This document shows, piece after piece, positions 16,653 to 25,471 of a stretch of DNA of 64,000 nt. The translations under genes were made by a program, and so were the position numbers. Location: contig NZ_AUFM01000011.1 in the NCBI RefSeq assembly GCF_000426505.1, forward strand, positions 124,001 through 188,000, in the 5' to 3' direction. This DNA is from Nisaea denitrificans DSM 18348 (GTDB lineage: Bacteria > Pseudomonadota > Alphaproteobacteria > Thalassobaculales > Thalassobaculaceae). Numbering within the stretch: the stretch's first letter is position 1; the number at the start of each line of letters is the position of its first letter. The notes under the pieces were generated by a model. That model did no database searches. It saw nothing but the letters and a program-made list of their open reading frames with translations, and was not told the origin of the DNA.

Positions 16653-17006
16653 TCATGGCCAACCGTCCACGATAATACCAAGGCACGGATTGATAAATTC
16701 ACGAGACGGCCTGATGGCATCCTCGACACGTGCCTGCAAGCTGAGGCGCTCGCAATAGTCCTTGAGGGCGGTGAAGCCCGGGGTTTGGGCTATATCGTTC
16801 GTGGCGATACCCACTTTCTTGAGCAAAAGAGTCTGAAACGGCGCGTTCTCCGTATTCCTTAGCAGATAGATCACGAATCCGCTCGCCCGTCGTTCCTCCT
16901 CCGCGCCTCTCTGCTCCCTCACATCATCGGCGACGCGATCAATAAGCTTTTCGATCTCGTTGCTGAGCTTGGTGAGTTGCTCGGCTTTTTGCTCTTCATC
17001 AATCAA
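16653..17006 (-). CDS. Hypothetical protein between pentapeptide-repeat genes
   Basis: A 117-residue soluble protein with a charged, helical N-terminal half (about residues 1-45, likely coiled coil) and a mixed C-terminal half with FVIYLLRNTENAPFQTLLLK. I do not recognise a family. The start given is a TTG, and no strong ribosome binding site is seen, so the start is uncertain. It lies on the same strand as the two pentapeptide-repeat genes and between them, so it may be cotranscribed or functionally linked. Confidence 0.6.
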   Translation of the reverse strand: MIDEEQKAEQLTKLSNEIEKLIDRVADDVREQRGAEEERRASGFVIYLLRNTENAPFQTLLLKKVGIATNDIAQTPGFTALKDYCERLSLQARVEDAIRPSREFINPCLGIIVDGWP

Positions 17007-17163
17007 TGCGGGGCAATCCCGAATGGCCAGTCTGTAGAGTAAAACATTACGTTTTGTTCAAGCGAAGCATTCGCACGTTTCCATGCCCTAGGGTCAAGAA
17101 GAATTTCCTTGGAAACTGGCTGTGCGAAGTCGTTGTGCCGCTTGATTTCGTGGTTTTTCAAGA

Positions 17164-18420
17164 TTAGCTGTCGCCGACTTTCTCATCGGTTTTAGCGTCT
17201 GCAAGTTGCTCGGTTTTAAAGATCGCGTCCGTCAAATTCGCCCGTGTCAGATCCGCGCCGGAGAGATCGGCACCAGAAAGATCCGCCCCGGCGAGGTTTG
17301 CGTTCCTCAGATCAGCGTCCTTGAGGTTTGCATTCACCAGCTTGGTGCCGGACAGGTTGGCCGGCCATTTCCGCCCTGTAAGCTGGCCTTTCTGATCTTT
17401 CAGATCGACCGGCGCAATCACGGCATGCGAAAGATCTGCATCGGTCAGGTCCGCATGTGCGAGATTAATCCCTTCCAGGGTTGCTCCGCTGAGGTTGGTC
17501 CCTTTCAGATTGGTGTTGGACAAATCGGACATAACCAGCAGCACGTTCGAGAGATTTGCGCCGCTGATATTGGCCCCGTGCAAGTCCGCTCCGGACAGGT
17601 TGACTGCCGCAAGGTCGATGAAGCTGAGGTCGGCATTCTTGAGGATAGCGCGGTCACCCAGACGTCCGTCTTCCCGGATCCAGACATAATGCATGTTGAG
17701 GACTTCGCGGACTTCGAAAGGCAGCGAATCCTCGTTACGGACCATATTGGCGCCGGTCACGTCCGCTCCGGACAGGTCGCACCCGTCTAGATTGGCTCCT
17801 GACAGATTGGCATGTTTCAGGATTGTATTGTCGAGCAGGGCGCCAGACAGATTGGCATCCTGCAAGTCAGCACCGGAAAGATCCGCCTCGACCAGAACAC
17901 AGCCGGACAGATTGGCTCCTTTGAGGTCTGCCTTGCGCAGGTTTACGCCGGAGAGGTTAGCGCCGGCCAGTTGTGCGCCCGCCAGGCTGGCATTCGGCAT
18001 GGCCGAATAGCTGAGATCGGCGCCTTGTTGGTTCGAAGTAGGGCCGTCCCGCTGGCCCTCGTCATCATCGGTGCCGAACATCAGCGTGCCGCCGCGGAAG
18101 TCGGCGCCGACAAGATTGGCGCCCTTGAAGGCGACGTTGCGGATGGATGCACCACGGAGATCCGCGTTCTGAAGGTCAGCATCCCGAAGATCGGCGCCGT
18201 CCAAAACAGCGCAGAACAGGTCCGTATGGCTGAGATTGCTGCCTGCCAGGATGGTTTTTTGCAGATTGGCGCCGGACATTTTCGCAGATTTCAGATTCAC
18301 TTTTTCGAGCGTGAAGCCGGCCAGATTGGCGCGCGCCAGATTGGCCCGAGACCCGCTATGGGCGCGACTCAGCCATTTTTCATGCTCGTCCAGGATATTC
18401 GCGATTTCCTGAGGCGTCAT
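17164..18420 (-). CDS. Pentapeptide-repeat protein (paralogue 2)
   Basis: A 418-residue pentapeptide-repeat protein colinear with the one at 15315-16565. It has an N-terminal leader (HEKWLSRAHSGSRANL, residues 13-28), then repeats including the shared DLFCAVLD at 67-74. A short low-complexity acidic break lies at about 117-131. A second leader (HYVWIREDGRLGDRAIL, residues 244-260) follows, then the PVDLKDQKGQLTGRKWP insert and a final run of repeats. The common insert and leaders show the two genes arose by duplication. No signal peptide is seen. The role is unknown; some relatives mimic DNA, but nothing here shows that. Confidence 0.93.
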   Translation of the reverse strand: MTPQEIANILDEHEKWLSRAHSGSRANLARANLAGFTLEKVNLKSAKMSGANLQKTILAGSNLSHTDLFCAVLDGADLRDADLQNADLRGASIRNVAFKGANLVGADFRGGTLMFGTDDDEGQRDGPTSNQQGADLSYSAMPNASLAGAQLAGANLSGVNLRKADLKGANLSGCVLVEADLSGADLQDANLSGALLDNTILKHANLSGANLDGCDLSGADVTGANMVRNEDSLPFEVREVLNMHYVWIREDGRLGDRAILKNADLSFIDLAAVNLSGADLHGANISGANLSNVLLVMSDLSNTNLKGTNLSGATLEGINLAHADLTDADLSHAVIAPVDLKDQKGQLTGRKWPANLSGTKLVNANLKDADLRNANLAGADLSGADLSGADLTRANLTDAIFKTEQLADAKTDEKVGDS

Positions 18421-18673
18421 TTCAGTGAACCATGCCCATGATCAAGACGCTCTTTCTTGAGTGTTTGTAAAACTGTGTTGATTCCACACAGAACAATAGC
18501 CGTCAGGGAGCATATGTGGAAGCGCCAAGAGGTAATCTGCAACCAAGGGCAACTTCGCATTCCCAAATGGAACAGTGCATTTAGTACCCGATATTAATGT
18601 AGGTAAAATTTATTCAAAAATTCCAGATGTTTTTTGAGCTTCCCTTTGGATTTGTAGGCTTGTCGGTACGACC

Positions 18674-21600
18674 TTACTCGGCTGCTTGACTGGCGGAGCC
18701 GTCTGGTTGGCGTTTGGGGGATTCACCCGGCGTCTGTTTTCCGGGTTCCACGAGGCTGAGGCAGAGCGATAGCAAGGGTGGGATGATGGCGAGCGTCAGC
18801 ACGGCTGAAAGGGAAAGGCCACCGATCACCACGGAGCCGAGGCCGCGATAGAGTTCCGAGCCGGCGCCGGGGAACACCACAAGCGGGAGCATCCCGAGGA
18901 CGCTTGTCAGTGTCGACATGAAGATTGGCCGGATACGATTTCGGGTCGCCTCGACAATCGCGGCGCCGGATTCCATGCCGTCCTCGCGTATGTGGTGCAG
19001 GGTCTGGTGCACCAGCAGGATCGCGTTGTTCACCACAATCCCGATCAGGATGACGAAGCCGAGCAGGGTCAGCATGTCGAGATTTTGCCGGATGAAGATA
19101 TTGAGAGTGGCCAGTCCGACCACGCCGCCGGCAGTGGCCAGGGGGACCGAGAAGATAATCACCAGCGGATAGAAGAAGCTCTCGAACAGTACGGCCATGA
19201 CCAGATAGACGATGACCAGCGCCATCACCAGGTCGAGCACCATTTCGTTCCAGGTCTGGGCCAGCTTGTCGGCCGTTCCGGACATCCGGATGCTGACGCC
19301 GGGCGGCAGGCCCGCATCTTCCATTGGCGTGATCACCTCGTCCCGCATCTTGTTCAATGCCGCTTCCAGCGGCATGCCGGAGGGAGGAGAGACGACAAGG
19401 GTGATGGTCCGCTCCCGTCCGACATGACGGATCTCGGTCGGGCCGGTGGTCACCACCACGCTGGCGAGGGAACCTGCGGGGACGATCTTGCCTTCCCGCG
19501 TGACAACAGGCAGGTCAGAGATGCCTTGAGTCTCCAGAATATGATTCTCGGGGCCAGTCAGCGTCAGGTCGATACGCTCGCCCTGCACGGTGATTTCTGC
19601 CACACGGATACCATCGTTATAGGCATCGACCGTGAAACCGAGATCACGGGCGGTTACACCATTGTCGGCAAGAAGCGTACGGTCGGGCACAACACGGACT
19701 TCCGGTGCGCCGAGCGACAGGGATGGCAGGGGGCGTATCTGCGTGCCTTCATCCCTTGGGAAAGCCTTGCCGACCCTGAAGAAGGTCTTCTGGGCGATTT
19801 CCGTCAGCCCTTCGAGCTCACCGCCAGAAATATCGAGATCGATCGAGCTGGTTCCCCCGACACCGCGTCCGAAGAGAGAACTCTGGCGGAAGAATCCGAA
19901 TGTTCCAGGTTCCGTGAATAACGAGCGCCGGAGGACCGGTATCAGGTCTTTTGCCCGGGTCGGGTCGGCTGCCGCGGCACCGACGATGACATTGGCCCGA
20001 AAAGCGACGAAGAAGAACCGCGACATGGTCGGGGTGCCATCCTCCATGACTTTCTTCGTTTCTGAGAAATCCCAGATCGGCTTGGTCGCGTTTTCAAGCT
20101 TGGTGGCAATCTCGGACATGGTGTCCAGATTGTAGCCGGGCGGGGGCTTCACGAAGCCGATAACCAGATTCCGGTTGCCTTCCGGCAGATAGTCGAGTTC
20201 GGGAAGCATGGCCCAGGTTGCCACGATGCTACCGGCCGTCATGCCGATAATGACGGTGAGGGCGAGGATGCGGTTTTTAACCACGGCACGGGTCTGCTTC
20301 ATGACAAGGGTCAGGAAGCCATGGGCAAAAGAGTCGATCACCGGAATGCGCCGGGTTGCGCTCAGGTCGCCGATCTCGTTCTTCAGCAAGCGGCTCGCAA
20401 GTGCAGGAACGACCGTCGCGGAAACCACCAGCGACAGGCAGACCGCGACGGAAATGGCAACAGCGATATCCCGGAACAACTGCCCGACTTCCAGTTCCAT
20501 CACCAGGATCGGGATGAACACCATGACCGTGGTCAGCGAGGAAACCAGCACCGCGCCCCAAACCTGCTGGGCGCCACGGTAGGAAGCCTCATTTGGCTCG
20601 TGGCCAAGCTGCCGCAGGCGGAAAATGTTTTCCAGCACGACGATTGCGGCGTCGACCACCATGCCGACAGCGAAGGCAATGCCGGCCAGCGAGATGACAT
20701 TGATGGAGCGGCCGAGTGCCGCCATGGCAACGAACGACCCGATGACGGAAACCGGGATCGCCAGACTGATCACCAGCGTGGCATTGCCACTGCGCAGGAA
20801 CAGGTAAAGCACCAGCGCGGCCAGGATGCCGCCGACCCAGATATTCTGGCGCACCAGGTCAATTGACGAGTCTATATAGGTGGTCTCGTCATAGACCTGG
20901 ATCATCTTCAGATCCCGCGCGGCAAGGTATCCCTCGTTTAGCTCGCCGATCGCCCGGCGAACCTCAGCCATGACTTCGATCACGTTCGCACCGGTCTCCC
21001 GGTACATCGGTACCGCGAGCGCAGGTGTCCCGAATTGCCGGATACGTGCAACCGGGTCCTTGTGGCCCATGCTTACTGTGGCGACGTCCGAGACGGTGAC
21101 GCGGGCAACCCGCCCGGAGATCGAATCCTCGATGGAGCGCAGCACAACGCCGCGCACATTCTCCATGCTCTCGAAATCGCCTTCCGTGCGGACCACATAG
21201 CGGCGCTTGCCCTCATCGACAGCACCGGCCGAGATCGACGCATTGGCTGAGCGCAGGGAGGCAAGCACATCCGGGATGGTCAGCTGATACTGGGCGAGCA
21301 ACTGCGGGTCGACTTCCACCCGCATTTCGCGCTCTGCACCGCCATAGATGCGGGCTTCGCCGATCCCTGAAATCCGCTCGATCCGGGCTTTAACGTAATC
21401 CTCGGCGAAATCGCCATATGTGTGGATCGGTGTGTCGTTTCCGTCCTTGCGCAGGATCACGGCCCAGGCGATGGCGTTGTCTTCGGAGCCGGCTGTCTGG
21501 AATGTCGGCTCGTCCACCTCGTCCGGGTAGTTGCCGACCCTGTCCAGTCGGTTGGAGACGAGCAGCAGCGACTTGTCCATATCGGTGCCGGGGGAGAATT

Positions 21601-21883
21601 CCAGCGTGATGCGGCCGCGTCCGTCCTCGGAGCTGGAAATCATCGATTCCAGCGCTTCGATACCGCGCAGTTCGTCTTCCTGACGGTTGACGACTTCGCG
21701 TTCAATCTCGGCGGGGGCCGCTCCGCCCCAGTTGGTCGTGATTGTAATAACCGGCCTGTTCACATCCGGAGCAAGCTGGATCGGGATGCTTTGCAGGGCA
21801 ACGACACCGAACATCACGACCATCATGACGATGGCCAGAACCGCGACGGGTCGCTGGATCGAGTACCGGATCAGCGTGTCCAT
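18674..21883 (-). CDS. RND efflux transporter inner-membrane subunit (HAE family)
   Basis: A 1069-residue resistance-nodulation-division pump with twelve predicted helices and two large periplasmic loops. The N-terminus MDTLIRYSIQRPVAVLAIVMM is typical. In helix 4 the proton-relay segment reads GMVVDAAIVVLENIFR, with one aspartate where AcrB has two. The helix 10 segment reads VVNNAILLVHQ, with Asn where AcrB has the conserved Lys. This puts it in a branch distinct from AcrB. It exports hydrophobic or toxic compounds with the adaptor encoded 4 bp upstream. No outer-membrane channel gene is in the window. Confidence 0.93.
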   Translation of the reverse strand: MDTLIRYSIQRPVAVLAIVMMVVMFGVVALQSIPIQLAPDVNRPVITITTNWGGAAPAEIEREVVNRQEDELRGIEALESMISSSEDGRGRITLEFSPGTDMDKSLLLVSNRLDRVGNYPDEVDEPTFQTAGSEDNAIAWAVILRKDGNDTPIHTYGDFAEDYVKARIERISGIGEARIYGGAEREMRVEVDPQLLAQYQLTIPDVLASLRSANASISAGAVDEGKRRYVVRTEGDFESMENVRGVVLRSIEDSISGRVARVTVSDVATVSMGHKDPVARIRQFGTPALAVPMYRETGANVIEVMAEVRRAIGELNEGYLAARDLKMIQVYDETTYIDSSIDLVRQNIWVGGILAALVLYLFLRSGNATLVISLAIPVSVIGSFVAMAALGRSINVISLAGIAFAVGMVVDAAIVVLENIFRLRQLGHEPNEASYRGAQQVWGAVLVSSLTTVMVFIPILVMELEVGQLFRDIAVAISVAVCLSLVVSATVVPALASRLLKNEIGDLSATRRIPVIDSFAHGFLTLVMKQTRAVVKNRILALTVIIGMTAGSIVATWAMLPELDYLPEGNRNLVIGFVKPPPGYNLDTMSEIATKLENATKPIWDFSETKKVMEDGTPTMSRFFFVAFRANVIVGAAAADPTRAKDLIPVLRRSLFTEPGTFGFFRQSSLFGRGVGGTSSIDLDISGGELEGLTEIAQKTFFRVGKAFPRDEGTQIRPLPSLSLGAPEVRVVPDRTLLADNGVTARDLGFTVDAYNDGIRVAEITVQGERIDLTLTGPENHILETQGISDLPVVTREGKIVPAGSLASVVVTTGPTEIRHVGRERTITLVVSPPSGMPLEAALNKMRDEVITPMEDAGLPPGVSIRMSGTADKLAQTWNEMVLDLVMALVIVYLVMAVLFESFFYPLVIIFSVPLATAGGVVGLATLNIFIRQNLDMLTLLGFVILIGIVVNNAILLVHQTLHHIREDGMESGAAIVEATRNRIRPIFMSTLTSVLGMLPLVVFPGAGSELYRGLGSVVIGGLSLSAVLTLAIIPPLLSLCLSLVEPGKQTPGESPKRQPDGSASQAAE

Positions 21884-21887
21884 CGAC

Positions 21888-23015
21888 TCAGCCTTTGACC
21901 TGGACGGCTACCGGCTCGCCGGGGCGCAGGCGTTCGTTGCCCTTGATCACCACGGTCTCGCCAACAGACAGGCCATCCAACACTTCAAACCGGTTGCCGA
22001 GAGATTCGCCGATGGTGACCGGCCGCATTTCTACCTTGCCGTCGATCACCACATAGACCCGGGGCTGACGGCCATCCAGCAGCAGGGCATCCTTGTGAAC
22101 GCTGATCACCTGACGCACCAAGCCGATGGGAATGTGAACGGTGACGCTTTGGTTTTCGGCAATTTGCGTGGCGCCTTCTGGCAAGCTCGCCGAGAACCGG
22201 ACGGCCCTGCTGCGGGTGCGCGGGTTTTCCTCCGGAATGACCGCTCTCACCTCGACAGTCAGCGTCTGCCCGTTTTGCAGCACGGCTTTAACCGGAGCCC
22301 CGGGATGCAGGCCGGAGAGCCTCTGTGCAGGGACATCGGCCTCGATCTCCAGGTCCTTGTCATTCATCAGGGTGACGATGGCATCGCCTGCCTGGACATA
22401 GCCGCCCGCGACGACGTGCCGGGCCAAAACTACGCCGTGATAGGGCGCGCGGATCGAGGCGTCGGCGAGGGCGATTTCAGCCAGGTTTAAGTCAGCTCGC
22501 GCCCGTTCGGTTTCCGCTTCGGCCTCCGTGGAACTGGCGATCGCGGCTTCCAGGTCGCGTTGTGCATCTTCCAGGGCGTTTTTGCGAAAAGCATTGGAGC
22601 CGCGCAATTGCTCGGTCCGAGCCAGGGCTTGTTGAGCTTTGGCCCGGTTCGCCGTTGCTCGCTCGCGCTGGGCTTCCGCTTTCTTCAGCTCCGATGCCCG
22701 CAGCTGCCGTTCCGCCCGCAGCCTGTTGTCGGAAAGCCGGGCCAGTATGGCGCCTTTCTCGACCCGCTCGCCCGCTCGGACCGTAACGTCGGCGACCCGC
22801 TCAGAAATCCGGGTCGCGACGGGGCCGAGCTGGACGGCGACGAACTGTGCCGTAAATGGAGCTGTCTGAGTAAGGGACTCTTCGCTGACCTTGTCGACCT
22901 CTACGGGGCTGGCCTTTCCTTGCCCGCGGGCAAGGTCTGACATGCCGATGGTCAGCGTGGCCGCGAGCACCGCGCAGAGAAGGACTCGAGGCAGGTTTAT
23001 CAACATTGCTGGCAT
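21888..23015 (-). CDS. RND efflux periplasmic adaptor (membrane fusion protein)
   Basis: A 375-residue periplasmic adaptor with an N-terminal signal peptide (hydrophobic stretch at about 7-28, cleavage near GQG). A lipoyl-like half-motif (VRAGERVEKGAILARL), a long alpha-helical hairpin (about residues 105-175, rich in A, E, R and K), a second lipoyl half (APYHGVVLARHVVAGGYVQAGDAIVTL) and a beta-barrel/membrane-proximal region follow in order. It bridges the RND pump encoded 4 bp downstream to an outer-membrane channel. The tight spacing supports one transcript. Confidence 0.93.
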   Translation of the reverse strand: MPAMLINLPRVLLCAVLAATLTIGMSDLARGQGKASPVEVDKVSEESLTQTAPFTAQFVAVQLGPVATRISERVADVTVRAGERVEKGAILARLSDNRLRAERQLRASELKKAEAQRERATANRAKAQQALARTEQLRGSNAFRKNALEDAQRDLEAAIASSTEAEAETERARADLNLAEIALADASIRAPYHGVVLARHVVAGGYVQAGDAIVTLMNDKDLEIEADVPAQRLSGLHPGAPVKAVLQNGQTLTVEVRAVIPEENPRTRSRAVRFSASLPEGATQIAENQSVTVHIPIGLVRQVISVHKDALLLDGRQPRVYVVIDGKVEMRPVTIGESLGNRFEVLDGLSVGETVVIKGNERLRPGEPVAVQVKG

Positions 23016-23263
23016 TTAGCGCACGCCTTCTGATGCCAAGAAGTCACGAGATCCGCGTCGGTGAAATCAAGACTGGTTGCTCTGGAGGTAGCGAAGATAT
23101 GTCTATTTTGCCGGGTATCTATACCAATCGCAAATAAATCAACGAGCGATCGGTACGCATCTCGACAAGTTGTTGCTGGATGGAACTCCGACCTTCTTGG
23201 TAAGAACGAAGGACGAGATAAAATCCGTCGCTGGTGACCGGAAAAAGTTGGGGGAGAAACGAC

Positions 23264-24193
23264 GTGGGGACAATTCTGTATACCCATGCGGATAGTTTTG
23301 GACATGACCCGGGACGCATGCATCCGGAACATCCGGCGCGCCTGAAATCCGTGCTGACTGCGTTGTCCGCCGAGGAGTTCAACGGGCTGGAGCGTCGGGA
23401 GGCACCCAAAGCCTCCGTTGAACAGATCGCCAGGGCACATCCTCTCGACTATGTGGAAGCGATCCTGGAGGCCGTGCCCGAGACTGGCGAGCGGTCGATT
23501 GACGGTGACACGGTGATGTCACCCGGCACCGGCGATGCTATCCTGCGCAGCTCCGGGGCGGTTTGCGCAGCGGTTGACGCCGTGCTTGGCGGTGAGGCGC
23601 AGAATGCATTCTGCGCCATGCGTCCGCCCGGACATCATGCCGAGCCGCGCACGCCGATGGGCTTTTGCTTCTTCAACCAGATTGCCGTCGGAGCAGAGCA
23701 TGCCCGCGCGGCGCACGGACTCCGACGCGTTGCGATTGTCGATTTCGATGTGCATCACGGCAATGGGACGCAGGCGATCTTCGAAGCGGATGGCGGTGTG
23801 TTCTATGCATCGACGCATCAGTCGCCGCTGTTTCCCGGCACAGGCCATCAGAGCGAGCGCGGTGTCGGCAATATCGTGAATGTGCCGTTGCCACCGATGT
23901 CCGGTAGCGAGCAATTCCGGGCGGCCATCACTGAAATCATTTCCCCGGCCCTGATCGAATTCCAGCCGGAACTGTTGATGATCTCTGCTGGGTTTGATGC
24001 CCATATAGATGATCCTCTGGCCTCGCTCTGCCTGACGGAAGAGGACTTTTCCTGGGTGACCGAGGAGCTCATGCGGGTGGCTGATCTTGTCTGCGACGGC
24101 AAGATCGTCTCCACGCTTGAGGGCGGTTATGACCTTGAGGCATTGGCAGAATCGGCGGCGGCTCATGTGCGCACTTTGATGAGTGCCGCCTGA
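23264..24193 (+). CDS. Histone deacetylase-like (HDAC/AcuC superfamily) amidohydrolase
   Basis: A zinc-dependent deacetylase-family protein of about 309 residues. Motifs include HPARLKSVL, the catalytic RPPGHHAEPRTPMGFCFFNQ (tandem histidines), the metal-binding DFDVHHGNGTQ and the STHQSPLFPGTG segment, and a late GGYDLEALAES. The real substrate is probably a small acetylated molecule or acetyl-lysine. I prefer the GTG at 23264 (MGTILYTHADSFGHD), since GGGGGAGA lies 6-7 bases upstream. A GTG at 23234 would add 10 residues that look non-native. It heads a plus-strand cluster with xseB, ispA, dxs and tlyA. Confidence 0.9.
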   Translation: MGTILYTHADSFGHDPGRMHPEHPARLKSVLTALSAEEFNGLERREAPKASVEQIARAHPLDYVEAILEAVPETGERSIDGDTVMSPGTGDAILRSSGAVCAAVDAVLGGEAQNAFCAMRPPGHHAEPRTPMGFCFFNQIAVGAEHARAAHGLRRVAIVDFDVHHGNGTQAIFEADGGVFYASTHQSPLFPGTGHQSERGVGNIVNVPLPPMSGSEQFRAAITEIISPALIEFQPELLMISAGFDAHIDDPLASLCLTEEDFSWVTEELMRVADLVCDGKIVSTLEGGYDLEALAESAAAHVRTLMSAA

Positions 24194-24272
24194 CATCGAA
24201 AAGCGGGCGGGGCTCCCTTGTATCGGGGGCGTCCCGCGCCTATTGTCGGGCACTGGCCCGAAGGAGACCGAC

Positions 24273-24521
24273 GTGAGCGAGACACCATCCCCCGAAATCA
24301 AAGGCCTCAGCTTCGAAGAGGCCCTGACGCAGCTTGAAGAGATCGTCGGCAAGCTTGAATCCGGGAACGGGACTTTGGACGACGCCATCAACGCGTATGC
24401 GCGTGGGGCGGAGCTGAAATCCCATTGCCAGAAGAAGCTGGACGAAGCGCGCATGAAGGTCGAAAAGATCCGGAAATCGGATGCTGACGGCGCCGTGTCT
24501 GCCGAACCGTTCGAAGCGTGA
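24273..24521 (+). CDS. xseB: Exodeoxyribonuclease VII small subunit
   Basis: An 82-residue protein with the XseB signature LSFEEALTQLEEIVGKLESG and a following LDDAINAYARGAELKSHCQKKLDEA. It is the small subunit of exonuclease VII, which degrades single-stranded DNA with several XseB per XseA. The start is GTG at 24273, preceded by AAGGAGA at a good distance; the longer frame upstream overlaps the deacetylase gene and looks non-coding. xseA is not in the window. The gene is 40 bp before ispA, an order common in alphaproteobacteria. Confidence 0.93.
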   Translation: MSETPSPEIKGLSFEEALTQLEEIVGKLESGNGTLDDAINAYARGAELKSHCQKKLDEARMKVEKIRKSDADGAVSAEPFEA

Positions 24522-24561
24522 GCTTCAATTTTTCCGACATTGATCAGGATCACCGCCGCTT

Positions 24562-25449
24562 ATGACCCAGCTTAAAGACGCGATGGCAACGACCGCGCGC
24601 GAAGTTGAGCGCGTAATGGATTTCCTGCTGCCGAAAGCGGATGACGCCGAGGCACGGGTGTTCCAGGCCATGCGTTATTCCAGCCTTGGCGGCGGCAAGC
24701 GGTTGCGGCCGTTCATCGTTGCGCAATCGGCCAAGATGTTCGCCGTCGATGAACGGTGCGCTCTTCGGGTCGGCGCGGCTGTCGAGTTCCTGCATTGCTA
24801 CTCGCTGATCCATGACGATCTGCCGGCGATGGACGACAGTGCCCTGCGCCGCGGCAGGCCGAGCTGCCACAAAAAATTCGATGAGGCGACAGCCATTCTG
24901 GCTGGCGATGGATTACAGGCGCTGGCATTCGAGGTTTTGGCGGCGGAAGAAACCAGCTCCGATGCATTCGTACGTTCAGAACTGGTCGCCGGGCTTGCGA
25001 ATGCGGCTGGCGGAGAAGGTATGGTCGGCGGCCAGATGATCGATCTGCTTGCGGAAGACCATGAGTTGGATATCGGCGCCATCACCCGCATGCAGCGGAT
25101 GAAGACCGGCGCGATTTTCGCCTTTGCCGCCACAGCCGGCGCGATCATGGGGCATGCGTCCGAGCGTCACATCCATGCCCTGCATTCCTTCGCCCAGGAA
25201 CTGGGGCTCGCCTTCCAGATTGCAGACGATTTGCTTGACGAAGTTGGAGATTCCAACACGACAGGCAAGCCAGTCGGCCAGGATGGCGCCGCCGGAAAAG
25301 CGACCTTCGTTTCCATTCTCGGTGTCGAACGAGCCCGGTCGCAGGCCCGGCTGCTGGCTGAACAAGCGGCGCGCACCCTTGATTTATTCGGTGAGCGGGC
25401 AGACCTTCTGAAACAGGTAGCCGCTTACGTGGTCGACCGCACGCACTGA
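24562..25449 (+). CDS. ispA: Farnesyl/geranylgeranyl diphosphate synthase (polyprenyl synthetase)
   Basis: A 295-residue trans-prenyltransferase. The first aspartate-rich motif is HDDLPAMDDS (D85, D86, D91, D92) and the second is ADDLLDE (D222-D226). GGKRLRP at 44-50 binds isopentenyl diphosphate. The residues before the first motif (HCYSLIHDD) match short-chain IspA enzymes, so FPP is the likely product, though GGPP cannot be excluded. It supplies C15 precursors for quinones, hopanoids and undecaprenyl phosphate. It lies directly upstream of dxs, which provides the MEP-pathway input. Confidence 0.94.
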   Translation: MTQLKDAMATTAREVERVMDFLLPKADDAEARVFQAMRYSSLGGGKRLRPFIVAQSAKMFAVDERCALRVGAAVEFLHCYSLIHDDLPAMDDSALRRGRPSCHKKFDEATAILAGDGLQALAFEVLAAEETSSDAFVRSELVAGLANAAGGEGMVGGQMIDLLAEDHELDIGAITRMQRMKTGAIFAFAATAGAIMGHASERHIHALHSFAQELGLAFQIADDLLDEVGDSNTTGKPVGQDGAAGKATFVSILGVERARSQARLLAEQAARTLDLFGERADLLKQVAAYVVDRTH

Positions 25450-25471
25450 GCCCCAGGGCTGAATTGGACCC

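Noticed and set aside
15315-18420. Short-period repeats that could suggest a CRISPR array or satellite
   Set aside because: The repeats follow a 15-nt codon period from pentapeptide coils, vary in sequence and lie inside intact reading frames.
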